Positions 6,561 through 14,021 of a stretch of DNA of 21,040 nucleotides are shown in pieces. The position numbers and the translations under genes are program-made. Within the stretch, counting starts at the first letter, position 1. Each line of letters opens with the position of its first letter. The notes under the pieces are model-generated. The model had not been told where the DNA came from. It saw only the letters and a program-made list of their open reading frames with translations, and searched no databases. This DNA is from Ilumatobacteraceae bacterium (GTDB lineage Bacteria > Actinomycetota > Acidimicrobiia > Acidimicrobiales > Ilumatobacteraceae), in contig JALOLG010000001.1 in the NCBI GenBank assembly GCA_025456105.1, forward strand, positions 1 to 21,040, written 5' to 3'.

Positions 6561-8912
6561 ATGGCGCAAGCGTTCAACGGCGAGATCCGCCTCGACATCC
6601 GGGACTCGACCCCCGACTGGGAGCCGTTCCTCGCCCCGAAGGCGCCGGCTGGCGCCCCCAACGTCCTGTTCATCGTGTGGGACGACGTCGGCTACGGCAC
6701 GATGGACTGCTTCGGCGGCCCGGTGGCGACCCCGACGATGTCGCGCATCGCCGACATGGGCGTCCGCTACTCGAACTTCCACACCACCGCGCTGTGCTCG
6801 CCGACGAGGGCATCGATCCTCACGGGCCGCAACGCGACGTCGAACGGCATGGCGACGATCGCCGAGTTCAGCTCGGGGTTCCCCGGCATCTCCACCCGCA
6901 TCCCGTTCGAGAACGGGTTCATCTCGGAGGTGCTCGTCGAGCACGGGTACAACACGTACTGCGTCGGCAAGTGGCACCTGACGCCGGGTGAGGAGACCGG
7001 GATGGCGGCGTGGAAGAAGCGCTGGCCCCTCGGGCGCGGCTTCGAGCGGTTCTACGGGTTCCTGGGCGGCGAGTCGAGCTGCTGGTACCCCGACCTCGTG
7101 CACGACAACCACCCCGTCGATCCTCCGGCGAGTCCGGAGGAGGGGTACCACATCGCGAAGGACCTCTCCGATCACGCGATCCGGTTCATCCGCGACGCGA
7201 AGGTGATCGAGCCCGACAAGCCGTTCTTCATGTACCTGTCGCTCGACGCCGCCCATGCGCCGCACCACGTGGCCACGGAGTGGGCCGACAAGTACCGCGG
7301 GGTGTTCGACGACGGCTACGAGGCCATCCGCGAGCGGATCCTGGCTCGCCAGAAGGAGCTCGGCCTCGTGCCTGCTGACACGGAGCTGTCGCCCATCAAC
7401 CCGCACGGCGAGCCGAGCGCCACGGGACCCTCCGGTCAGCCATGGCCGCTGCTCGACACGGTGAGGCCGTGGGACAGCCTGTCCGACGACGAGCGGCGAC
7501 TGTTCGTTCGCATGGCGGAGGTGTTCGCCGGCTACGTCGAGTACTCCGACCACGAGCTCGGCCGCGTGATCGACTTCCTCGAGCAGTCGGGTGAGCTCGA
7601 CAACACGATCATCGTCGTGGTCTCCGACAACGGGGCGAGCGGTGAGGGCGGCCCGAACGGCACGTTCAACGAGTGGCGGTTCTTCAACGGCGTGCCCACG
7701 CCACCCGAGCTGACCGTCCAGCACATCGATGAGCTGGGCAGCCCCGCCAGCTACAACCACTACAACACCGGCTGGGCGTGGGCCTTCGACACTCCGTTCC
7801 CGTACTGGAAGCGCTGGGCCGGCTACGAGGGCGGCATCTCCGACATGTGCCTGGTGGCGTGGCCGACGAGGATCACGGCCGACCGTGAGATCCGCCACCA
7901 GTACGTCCACGCGGTCGACATCGTCCCGACCATCTACGACCTGCTCGGCATCGAGCCGCCATCGACGATCAACGGGTACGAGCAGTCACCCATCGAGGGC
8001 GAGAGCTTCGCGGCGTCGCTCACCGACCCGGCGGCCCCGTCGAAGACGACGCAGTTCTACGCGATGCTCGGCCAGCGTTCGCTCTACGACGACGGCTGGC
8101 TGGCATGCACCGTCCATCCACCGCTCAGCGGGTGGGGCCGGTTCGACGAGGACGTGTGGGAGCTGTACCACGTGGCCGTCGACCGGTCGCAGAGCACGAA
8201 CCTCGCGGCACAGGAGCCCGAGCGCCTCCAGCGCATGCAGCAGCGGTGGTTCGAGCTCGCCGAGCAGTACCACGGGCTCCCGCTCGACGACCGCAGCGCG
8301 CTCGAGCAGATGCTCGCGGAGCGCCCGAGCGGCGCACCCGAGCGAGCCCGCTACGTGTACTACCCCGACTGCGCGTCGGTGCCCGAGCAGTCCGGAGCGC
8401 GCACGTCCGGCCGGTCGTTCACGATCGCCGCGGGCGTCGACGTCGGCCCGGACGCCGAGGGCGTGGTCTTCGCCCACGGCGGTGTGGTGGGCGGACACAG
8501 CCTGTACGTGCAGGATCGGAGGCTCACCTACGCCTACAACTGGCTGGGCACGCACCTGCAGACCATCGTCGCCGATCGTGAGCTCACCGCGGGCACGCAC
8601 GTGCTGACTGCGGAGTTCGTCGCCACCGGGCGCAGCGACGACCCCATGATGCCGGGGGCCTCTGGCACGCTCTCGCTGTACGTCGACGGCGACCAGGTGG
8701 GCAGCGCCGAGATCGTCACGCAACCCGGCGGGTTCTGCCTCGTGGGTGACGGGATCTGCGTCGGGCGCGACGACGCCTCGCCCGTGACACCGGCGTACAC
8801 GGCGCCGTACGACTTCCGGGGCGGGACGATCGATCGGGTCGTGGTCGACGTCAGCGGCGACCGGTACGTCGACCACGAGGCCGAGGTACGTGGGTGGTTC
8901 CTCCTGGACTGA
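6561..8912 (+). CDS. Type I sulfatase (arylsulfatase family)
   Basis: 783-residue sulfatase expected to hydrolyse a sulfate ester. The signature C79-S-P-T-R83 followed by ASILTGR is intact; Cys79 would be converted to formylglycine by a formylglycine-generating enzyme, which is not encoded in the window. D41 and D42 (VWDDVGYG) and D-N in VVSDNGASGEGG (about residues 355-356) supply the metal site, with SLDAAHAPHH and PFPYWKRWAGYEGG as further family segments. The length, with a beta-rich C-terminal extension of about 200 residues, matches the long arylsulfatases of about 780 residues known in mycobacteria and pseudomonads. No signal peptide is seen, so it is probably cytosolic. GGGAGGT at 6546-6552 is a good ribosome-binding site. 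The substrate is unknown. The gene converges on the LuxR regulator, with a hairpin between them. Confidence 0.95.
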   Translation: MAQAFNGEIRLDIRDSTPDWEPFLAPKAPAGAPNVLFIVWDDVGYGTMDCFGGPVATPTMSRIADMGVRYSNFHTTALCSPTRASILTGRNATSNGMATIAEFSSGFPGISTRIPFENGFISEVLVEHGYNTYCVGKWHLTPGEETGMAAWKKRWPLGRGFERFYGFLGGESSCWYPDLVHDNHPVDPPASPEEGYHIAKDLSDHAIRFIRDAKVIEPDKPFFMYLSLDAAHAPHHVATEWADKYRGVFDDGYEAIRERILARQKELGLVPADTELSPINPHGEPSATGPSGQPWPLLDTVRPWDSLSDDERRLFVRMAEVFAGYVEYSDHELGRVIDFLEQSGELDNTIIVVVSDNGASGEGGPNGTFNEWRFFNGVPTPPELTVQHIDELGSPASYNHYNTGWAWAFDTPFPYWKRWAGYEGGISDMCLVAWPTRITADREIRHQYVHAVDIVPTIYDLLGIEPPSTINGYEQSPIEGESFAASLTDPAAPSKTTQFYAMLGQRSLYDDGWLACTVHPPLSGWGRFDEDVWELYHVAVDRSQSTNLAAQEPERLQRMQQRWFELAEQYHGLPLDDRSALEQMLAERPSGAPERARYVYYPDCASVPEQSGARTSGRSFTIAAGVDVGPDAEGVVFAHGGVVGGHSLYVQDRRLTYAYNWLGTHLQTIVADRELTAGTHVLTAEFVATGRSDDPMMPGASGTLSLYVDGDQVGSAEIVTQPGGFCLVGDGICVGRDDASPVTPAYTAPYDFRGGTIDRVVVDVSGDRYVDHEAEVRGWFLLD

Positions 8913-8936
8913 CCGCGAGTGGAGCGGTCGGTCCAG
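8904..8936. terminator. Hairpin between convergent sulfatase and LuxR genes
   Basis: CTGGACTGACCGC at 8904-8916 pairs with GCGGTCGGTCCAG at 8924-8936: 13 pairs with one G-U on the plus-strand RNA and a 7-nt loop. On the minus-strand RNA the same position becomes a C-A mismatch. It overlaps the sulfatase stop codon and lies just beyond the regulator stop, so it can serve both genes. There is no U-tract. Confidence 0.6.
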
Positions 8937-8940
8937 CCGT

Positions 8941-11217
8941 TCAGTCCTCCACGAGCCGCAGCTCGCGGGCCCGGTCGACGGCGGCGCTGCGGCCGCTGAC
9001 CCCGAGCTTGCGGTAGATCGCGATGGTCTGGGTCTTCACCGTGTTGCGGGAGACGTAGAGCCGCTCCGCGATCTCCGCGAGCGTCCGGTGGCTCGCGAGC
9101 TCGCCGAGCACCCGGCGCTCGGCCGCGGTGAGGGGGACGACGAGCTCGTCGGCGCCGCGCAGCTGGGAGCGGAGCCGCACCGCCCAGGCCCGCAGCCGGG
9201 CCGCGTCGGGCTCGTGCGCCAGCAGCTCGTCGCAGCGGGCGAGCTGGTGGAGCGCGCACGTGCGGTCACCGATGCGGAGGGCAGCGTCGGCGAGGCAGAG
9301 TCGGGTCTGGAGGACGCCGCGCAGGTTGAACTCCCGCTCGTGTGCCAGCAGCGCCTCCGTCGCATGGATCGCCGCGGCGACGTCGTCCGACCTGCCGCGC
9401 CGCGCCGCGACGACGGCCCGGACCGCCTGGAACGTCGCCAACGGCGGGAAGTCGGCCAGGCCTGCCGCTTCGAACTCGGTCTCCGCCTGCTCGAACGTCG
9501 CGAGCGCCTCGTCGTCGCGGTGCTCCAGGAAGTGGAGGATGGTGAGGTTCGTGAGGGCGACGACGTGTGCGGCGTCGGCACCTCGTGTCGCTGCCTCGGC
9601 GTCGAGGAGCGCTCCCAAGGCGTCGTTGCCGAGCGCCAGCTCGCCGGTGGCCTCGTGGAGCACCGCCAGGCTCCACCAGCGACTGCGATCCGGGCCGGCC
9701 TCGCGCAGCCGTCGGGCGAGCTCGACCGACGCAGCGAGTCCTCGGGATCCGACCGCCATGGCGAGCGCCGCGATCTCGAGCCCCAGATCGAGCGGGGGCA
9801 GGCCGGCGATCCGTGCCGAGGCCTCGTGGTCCGGGTCGCCGACGCTCCGCTGGGCGACCTCGATCCACCGCTTCGCCTCGTCGCCGGCCAGGCGTCCGAA
9901 CGCCAGCCAGCCACGTGCGAGCGCCGCGAGTGGCTCGCGACGAGCCGCTGACTCGGGCAGATCGGCGAGCCAGCGCTCGATCGAGCTGATGCCGCCGAGG
10001 GTGAACGTGGCGGGGACGTGCTCGTAGAGGATGCGGCTCGCGAACGCGGGGTCGCCGGTGGAGAGTGCCTGGGTGACGGCCTGCCCGGCGAGCCCCCGTT
10101 CGGACAGCGCCAGCGCGGCTCGTCGTCGCAGTGTCGCCTCGGCACCGGGGTCGCGGCGCCGCAGCTCGGCGAGCAGCATGTCGCCGAACAGGTGGTGGTA
10201 GCGCCACCACCGCACCTCGTCGAACCCGATCACGAACGGGTTGTCCGACGTGAGCAGCGACTGGAGGCGGCGGCCCGAGTCGGTGCGCTCGAGCACGGCG
10301 TCGCACAGCTCGACGTCGAACCGCTCGAGGATCGAGGTGCGCATCAGGAAGTCGTGGGCCGAGGCGTCGAGGTGCTGCAGGAACTCCTCGTCGACGAGCT
10401 CGGCGAGGCGCCGGTCGCCGGCGGCTCGAGCGATCACGTCGGTCCGGCGCTCGGCTGGCGCTGCTGAGAGCCCCAGGACCGCCATCCTGACCCCCGCCGG
10501 CCAGCCCTCGACCCACCCGGCGATCGCGGCGGCGTCGTCGGTGCCGAGCGTCGGCAGATTCGCGCGCAGCAGCGTGGTGACCTCGTCGTCGTTCAGCCGC
10601 AGGTCGTCGTCGCGGACCTCTTGCACCTCACCGGCGAGCGCGCGGCGGCCGAGGCGCAGAGCAGTCGCCGCGCGCCCCACGAGCGCCACTCTCGACCCCG
10701 GTGGCAGGTTGTCGACGATGGCGCCGACGAGCTCGGCCGTCGCCGGCGATCCGATGAGGTGCACGTCGTCGATGACGAGGAGGAACGGCGGCCGCCCGTC
10801 GGCGAGCGCCGCCGCGAGTGCCGGCATCACGCGCCCGGCGATGTTCGGTGCCCGGGTGGCCAGGAGCGCTTCGACGGTGTCGAGTGGCGCGAGGTGGTGG
10901 AGTGCTCGGACGACGTGGCGGACGAAGACGACCGGATCGTCGTCGCCCCGATCTGCCGTGAGCCACGCCACCGGACGTGGATCGGCGAGCGTCCACGACC
11001 GCACGAGCGTGCTCTTGCCGAACCCGGCCGGTGCGATGACGGCCACGATCGGCCGGTCGTCGGTGGCGAGCGCCTCGATCAGCGCGGGGCGCTCGATCAG
11101 GTCGTTGCGCCGGCGAGGTGGACGCAGCTTCGATGGGACGACACCCCATCGGTCGACGTCCCGAGCGTGTTGCGAAGACTGCCGGCCCACGACCGGGGCC
11201 GTCGTCTCCAGCGTCAC
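8941..11217 (-). CDS. MalT/LAL-type LuxR transcriptional regulator
   Basis: 758-residue STAND-type regulator. The N-terminus holds an ATPase module with Walker A APAGFGKST at residues 62-70 and Walker B LLVIDDVHL around 147-153. A winged-helix and helical-repeat region follows (about 250-690, Ala/Leu-rich, TPR-like). The C-terminal about 60 residues are a LuxR helix-turn-helix (LTAAERRVLGELASHRTLAEIAERLYVSRNTVKT). In this family an inducer and ATP cause oligomerisation and activation of nearby operons. Targets are not evident; the convergent sulfatase and the upstream SHOCT operon are only neighbours. The start is a GTG at 11217, with a TACCCT hexamer ending 8 nt before it and no Shine-Dalgarno, which suggests a leaderless message. 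Confidence 0.93.
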   Translation of the reverse strand: MTLETTAPVVGRQSSQHARDVDRWGVVPSKLRPPRRRNDLIERPALIEALATDDRPIVAVIAPAGFGKSTLVRSWTLADPRPVAWLTADRGDDDPVVFVRHVVRALHHLAPLDTVEALLATRAPNIAGRVMPALAAALADGRPPFLLVIDDVHLIGSPATAELVGAIVDNLPPGSRVALVGRAATALRLGRRALAGEVQEVRDDDLRLNDDEVTTLLRANLPTLGTDDAAAIAGWVEGWPAGVRMAVLGLSAAPAERRTDVIARAAGDRRLAELVDEEFLQHLDASAHDFLMRTSILERFDVELCDAVLERTDSGRRLQSLLTSDNPFVIGFDEVRWWRYHHLFGDMLLAELRRRDPGAEATLRRRAALALSERGLAGQAVTQALSTGDPAFASRILYEHVPATFTLGGISSIERWLADLPESAARREPLAALARGWLAFGRLAGDEAKRWIEVAQRSVGDPDHEASARIAGLPPLDLGLEIAALAMAVGSRGLAASVELARRLREAGPDRSRWWSLAVLHEATGELALGNDALGALLDAEAATRGADAAHVVALTNLTILHFLEHRDDEALATFEQAETEFEAAGLADFPPLATFQAVRAVVAARRGRSDDVAAAIHATEALLAHEREFNLRGVLQTRLCLADAALRIGDRTCALHQLARCDELLAHEPDAARLRAWAVRLRSQLRGADELVVPLTAAERRVLGELASHRTLAEIAERLYVSRNTVKTQTIAIYRKLGVSGRSAAVDRARELRLVED

Positions 11218-11225
11218 AGGCGCTC

Positions 11226-11231
11226 AGGGTA
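11226..11231 (-). promoter_or_regulatory. Putative -10 box (TACCCT) for the LuxR regulator
   Basis: TACCCT fits TANNNT and is separated from the GTG at 11217 by 8 nt (GAGCGCCT). No Shine-Dalgarno lies between. The upstream 100 bases hold several short inverted repeats, for example 11281-11298, that could be operators. Confidence 0.42.
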
Positions 11232-11280
11232 GGTGGCCGCGCGTGGTGATGTCCGAATCGGTGCGGACGGACATGCGCCC

Positions 11281-11298
11281 GTGCGGCAGCGGCCGCAC
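11281..11298. repeat. Inverted repeat upstream of the LuxR regulator
   Basis: GTGCGGC and GCCGCAC, perfect 7-bp arms with a 4-nt spacer, lie about 65-80 bases upstream of the regulator GTG. It could be an operator or part of the upstream operon's 3' end structure. Confidence 0.35.
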
Positions 11299-11316
11299 GG
11301 CGAGGCACCGCCACCA

Positions 11317-11342
11317 GTCCTGACCCGGCGACAGGTCAGGAC
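11317..11342 (-). terminator. Hairpin at the end of the SHOCT/DUF6325 operon
   Basis: Perfect 9-bp arms (GTCCTGACC and GGTCAGGAC) with an 8-nt loop. The hairpin overlaps the stop codon of the last SHOCT gene and lies before the LuxR promoter region. There is no U-tract, so efficiency is uncertain. Confidence 0.5.
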
Positions 11343-11656
11343 GCGAGGATCTTGGCCTTCTCGGCGTCGAACTCGGCGTCGGTGAGGATGCCGGCGGCCT
11401 TCAGCTCGCCGAGCTTGGTCAGCGCGTCGAGCTTGTCGTCGGCCGACATGGCCGCAGCTGCTGGGGCCGGAGCCGGGGCGGGCTGCTCGACGTAGACGAC
11501 CTGCGGCTCGGGTTCGGCGTAGCTGGGCGGGGGAGCGGATTGCTGGGCCTGGGCGGCCCACCGCTGCCCCTGGCGGCGCGAGACGCGGTTCGAGACGGCG
11601 GTCGCCGTCCCGGCGATGACGGCGGTGCGGGCGACCCCGCGGACGAGTCCGGGCAT
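11336..11656 (-). CDS. SHOCT domain protein
   Basis: 106-residue small protein. A basic N-terminal segment (about 1-35, including VIAGTATAVSNRVSRRQGQRW) is short and weakly hydrophobic. A Pro/Ala/Glu-rich linker (about 40-68) leads to a C-terminal SHOCT domain (DALTKLGELKAAGILTDAEF, then EKAKILAS). SHOCT is a short C-terminal motif thought to mediate oligomerisation or membrane-associated interactions; the function here is unknown. Start at the ATG at 11656, supported by a strong AGGAGG about 6-7 nt upstream. It is the third gene of an operon, 20 nt after the DUF6325 gene. Its SHOCT tail is similar to that of the first gene, so the two proteins may interact or compete for one partner. Confidence 0.85.
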   Translation of the reverse strand: MPGLVRGVARTAVIAGTATAVSNRVSRRQGQRWAAQAQQSAPPPSYAEPEPQVVYVEQPAPAPAPAAAAMSADDKLDALTKLGELKAAGILTDAEFDAEKAKILAS

Positions 11657-11676
11657 GTCGGTTCCTCCTGTGTCGG

Positions 11677-12126
11677 TCAGCCGGCGGCTTCGAGTTGGTC
11701 GAGCGTGGACAGGATGGCCTGGACGGGGATGCGTCCGTTGGCGACCAGCATGGCGCCCTTCTGCCGAAGGGCGATGGCGAAGGGCGCGGCCCAGGTGTTC
11801 TCGTACACGAGGACCGCTGCCACCCGACCGGCCTCGACGGCCGCGCCGGCCTCCGCGAGGTCGTCGGCGTCGAGCAGACCCGAGGAGGCCTCGGCGAACA
11901 GCGTGACGTCGAACTCGCCCTGGATGTTGCTCTCGGACAGGTTGATGCCCGTGACGGTGCCGTCGGCGCCCTTGGCGATGACGGCGAGGTCGAGGATGCG
12001 GATGATCCCGCGCTGCTGGAGGTCGAGCAGGATCGAGAATGCGGAGCCATCGGCTTCGGCATCCGCCGGGAACTCGACGACGATGTAGTCGATCGGGCCG
12101 AGGCCCTCGATCTCGTTGGTGTCCAT
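11677..12126 (-). CDS. DUF6325 family protein
   Basis: 149-residue soluble protein that opens with a GLGPIDYIVVEFP segment, which I associate with the DUF6325 family. The body alternates beta-strands and helices (GIIRILDLAVIAKGADG; GRVAAVLVYENTWAAPFAIALRQKGAMLVANGRIP), giving a ferredoxin-like or stress-response-like alpha/beta impression. Related actinobacterial proteins are annotated only as membrane- or stress-associated proteins of unknown role. It sits between two SHOCT genes, 16 nt after the first and 20 nt before the second, so all three are likely co-transcribed. The start ATG at 12126 has only a weak ribosome-binding site (GAGAGC). No catalytic motif is recognised. Confidence 0.82.
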   Translation of the reverse strand: MDTNEIEGLGPIDYIVVEFPADAEADGSAFSILLDLQQRGIIRILDLAVIAKGADGTVTGINLSESNIQGEFDVTLFAEASSGLLDADDLAEAGAAVEAGRVAAVLVYENTWAAPFAIALRQKGAMLVANGRIPVQAILSTLDQLEAAG

Positions 12127-12142
12127 GTCGGTGCTCTCGATG

Positions 12143-12544
12143 TCAGGCGCCGGCGAGCGCCTTGGCCTTGAGTGCCTGGAACTCGGCGTCGTCGATCACG
12201 CCCTGGTCGCGCAGCGACGCGAGGCGCTGCAGCTCGTCGGCGGTGCTGGTGCCACTGCCGGCGGCGTCGCGGATGTAGCTCTGCATGGCGGCATCGCGGG
12301 CCTTGGCGTCCTCGATCGCCCGGTCGCGCATCGAGTTGCCGCGCGCGATGAGGTAGATGAAGACACCGAGGAACGGCGCGACGATCACGAAGATCGTCCA
12401 CAGCGCCTTGCCCCAACCTCCGAGGTCGCGGCTCCGGAAGATGTCGGAGACGATCCCGATGAAGAGCCAGATCCACATGAAGAAGAGCGTGAACCACAGG
12501 ATCGACCAGAGCATCTGGCCGACTCCCCACTCTGCTGCCAGCAT
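12143..12544 (-). CDS. PLDc_N-SHOCT membrane protein
   Basis: 133-residue inner-membrane protein. Two hydrophobic helices (about residues 10-32, MLWSILWFTLFFMWIWLFIGI, and 45-66, ALWTIFVIVAPFLGVFIYLIA) form the short two-helix module found as the N-terminal part of phospholipase D and cardiolipin synthase (PLDc_N); no phospholipase domain follows. A charged helix leads to a C-terminal SHOCT domain (LQRLASLRDQGVIDDAEFQALKAKALAGA region). The frame is open far upstream through the tRNA, but the ATG at 12544 has AAAGGA 8 nt before it and gives the canonical domain order. It is the first gene of the three-gene operon. Confidence 0.88.
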   Translation of the reverse strand: MLAAEWGVGQMLWSILWFTLFFMWIWLFIGIVSDIFRSRDLGGWGKALWTIFVIVAPFLGVFIYLIARGNSMRDRAIEDAKARDAAMQSYIRDAAGSGTSTADELQRLASLRDQGVIDDAEFQALKAKALAGA

Positions 12545-12604
12545 GGCGGTGTCCTTTCGTGTCGGTCGGGCGGGCGCGGCGGCGTCCGGTCCGAGGGTGG
12601 CACC

Positions 12605-12610
12605 ACCGTA
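12605..12610 (-). promoter_or_regulatory. Putative -10 box (TACGGT) for the SHOCT/DUF6325 operon
   Basis: TACGGT on the minus strand would start transcription near 12598 and leave a leader of about 54 nt containing AAAGGA. Read-through from the tRNA-Pro gene just upstream on the same strand is an alternative. Confidence 0.35.
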
Positions 12611-12662
12611 GCGCCGCCGCATCGCCCACTCCGGGTGACCGCGGCACCAGCGATGCCGCGAG

Positions 12663-12736
12663 TCGGGGAGGGGGGATTCGAACCCCCGGCCCCCTGCTCC
12701 CAAAGCAGGTGCGCTGCCAGACTGCGCCACTCCCCG
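12663..12736 (-). tRNA. tRNA-Pro (TGG)
   Basis: The 74-nt minus-strand sequence folds into a full cloverleaf. Acceptor stem CGGGGAG/CTCCCCG has the C1-G72 pair typical of proline tRNAs and discriminator A. The D-arm is GCGC/GCGC, the anticodon stem CCTGC/GCAGG with loop TTTGGGA (anticodon TGG at 12700-12702), the variable loop has 5 nt, and the T-arm is GGGGG-TTCGAAT-CCCCC. The CCA end is not encoded. Location near tig is common in actinobacteria, as I recall. Confidence 0.97.
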
Positions 12737-12750
12737 TGTCGCCGCCGCCG

Positions 12751-12770
12751 ATCGTACCGATCGGTACCAT
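12751..12770. promoter_or_regulatory. Divergent promoter with 14-bp palindrome between tRNA-Pro and the propeller gene
   Basis: GTACCGATCGGTAC at 12754-12767 is a perfect 14-bp palindrome. It overlaps two outward-facing -10-like hexamers: TACGAT on the minus strand (12751-12756), 14 nt before tRNA-Pro, and TACCAT on the plus strand (12765-12770). The symmetry could be a repressor site or a by-product of back-to-back -10 boxes. Confidence 0.45.
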
Positions 12771-12776
12771 CCCCGC

Positions 12777-14021
12777 ATCGGCCGCTCACTCGATCGTCGC
12801 ACGGGCCTGCTCCTCGGGTTGGTCCTGGTGGCAGGAGGAGTCGTGGCGCTCGGTCTCGTTCGCGACCGCGACGACGCCGAGCGGATCGCGACCGCGACCG
12901 AGTCGGCGAGCGAGTCGGCCGTCACGATCTCCGCGGTCACCACCATCACGACGACGACGTCGCCCCCGACCACCACGTCGACCGTGCCGGTGCCGCTCGA
13001 CGACGGGCTGACGTCGGATCAGCGTCGCCTGGTGCCCGCCTTCACCGTCAGCGACGACGACCTCCAACCCAAGTCGGTCGTGGCGTCGGGGACCGGGCTC
13101 GTGTTCGCCCAGAACATGATGTACCGGCACAACGTGTCGGTCTTCGACCGCACCGGGGCGAAGGTGGCGAGCATCCCCGACACCGTCGACCTCGCCGCGC
13201 TGGGCATCCCGGGCGGCGTCGAGGCGCAGGGCGCGCCGGTGGAGGCCGCGTTCAGCCCCGACGGGTCGATGGCGTACGTGTCGAACTACAAGATGTACGG
13301 GCCGGGGTTCGACCCGGTCGCCGACGACGACTGCGACCGAGGCGACTGGGACGACAGCTACGTCTACCGGATCGACACGAGCACGTTCGAGATCGTGGCC
13401 GCGATCCCCACCGGTGCGGTGCCCAAGTTCCTGGCCGTCTCACCCGACGGCCGTCGCCTGGTGGTGTCGAACTGGTGCGGCTTCGACGTGTCGATCATCG
13501 ATACGGCCACCGACGCCGAGATCACCCGCATCGACGTCGGCCGGCACCCGCGTGGCGTGGCGATCACCAGCGACTCCCGCTACGCGTACGTGACGGTGAT
13601 GGGCGAGGCGAAGATCGTGGTCATCGACCTCGCCAGCAACGCCGTGGTCAACACGGTGCCCGACGCCGGGCAGACCCCGCGGCACCTGGTGCTCTCGCCC
13701 GACGACCGCTACCTGTACGTGTCGAACAACCTGCAGGGCGTGGTCCGCAAGATCGACCTGTCGATCGGCGCCGAGGTCGGCATCGTCGCCACCGGCACCC
13801 AGCCCCGCTCGATGGCGCTCGCCGACGACGGGGCGAGCCTGTACGTCGTCAACTACCAGGACGGCACCGTGAGCAAGGTGCGCACCGCCGACATGGAGGT
13901 CGTGCAGACCGAGCCGACCGGGTACCACCCGGTGGGGGTCACCTACGACGCCGCGTCGCGCCAGGTGTGGGTGGCGAACTACGCCGGCTCGCTCAGCGTC
14001 TTCACGGACGTGGCGCCGTGA
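12777..14021 (+). CDS. YVTN-type beta-propeller protein, membrane-anchored or exported; start uncertain
   Basis: About 400-414 residues. After an N-terminal hydrophobic segment (LLLGLVLVAGGVVALGLV) and a Ser/Thr-rich linker (TTITTTTSPPTTTSTVPVP) come at least six repeats of the YVTN/lactonase-like propeller: SPDGSMAYVSN, SPDGRRLVVSN, TSDSRYAYVTV, SPDDRYLYVSN, ADDGASLYVVN, AASRQVWVAN. Such proteins act outside the membrane, often in binding rather than catalysis. The start is problematic. The first usable canonical codon is a TTG at 12819, which loses the basic residues before the hydrophobic helix. The frame is open upstream, and an ATC at 12777, 6 nt after a TACCAT box, would restore RSLDRRTG before the helix. 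I give 12777 as the outer limit. The stop overlaps the GTG of the LtrA gene. Confidence 0.8.
   Translation: MGRSLDRRTGLLLGLVLVAGGVVALGLVRDRDDAERIATATESASESAVTISAVTTITTTTSPPTTTSTVPVPLDDGLTSDQRRLVPAFTVSDDDLQPKSVVASGTGLVFAQNMMYRHNVSVFDRTGAKVASIPDTVDLAALGIPGGVEAQGAPVEAAFSPDGSMAYVSNYKMYGPGFDPVADDDCDRGDWDDSYVYRIDTSTFEIVAAIPTGAVPKFLAVSPDGRRLVVSNWCGFDVSIIDTATDAEITRIDVGRHPRGVAITSDSRYAYVTVMGEAKIVVIDLASNAVVNTVPDAGQTPRHLVLSPDDRYLYVSNNLQGVVRKIDLSIGAEVGIVATGTQPRSMALADDGASLYVVNYQDGTVSKVRTADMEVVQTEPTGYHPVGVTYDAASRQVWVANYAGSLSVFTDVAP

Noticed and set aside
6372..7910. Upstream extension of the rhodanese frame on the minus strand
   Set aside because: It is antisense to the sulfatase gene and low-complexity; the rhodanese starts at 6371 (or 6380).
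12559..13011. Open frame across the tRNA-Pro gene encoding a GGIRTPGPLLPKQ-like peptide
   Set aside because: This is the familiar false protein produced by translating the antisense of a tRNA gene; the cloverleaf explains the sequence.
12116..14017. Very long plus-strand frame running into the LtrA gene
   Set aside because: It is antisense to the SHOCT/DUF6325 operon and tRNA and out of frame with the propeller; its translation is Arg/Pro/Gly-rich noise. LtrA starts at the GTG at 14018.
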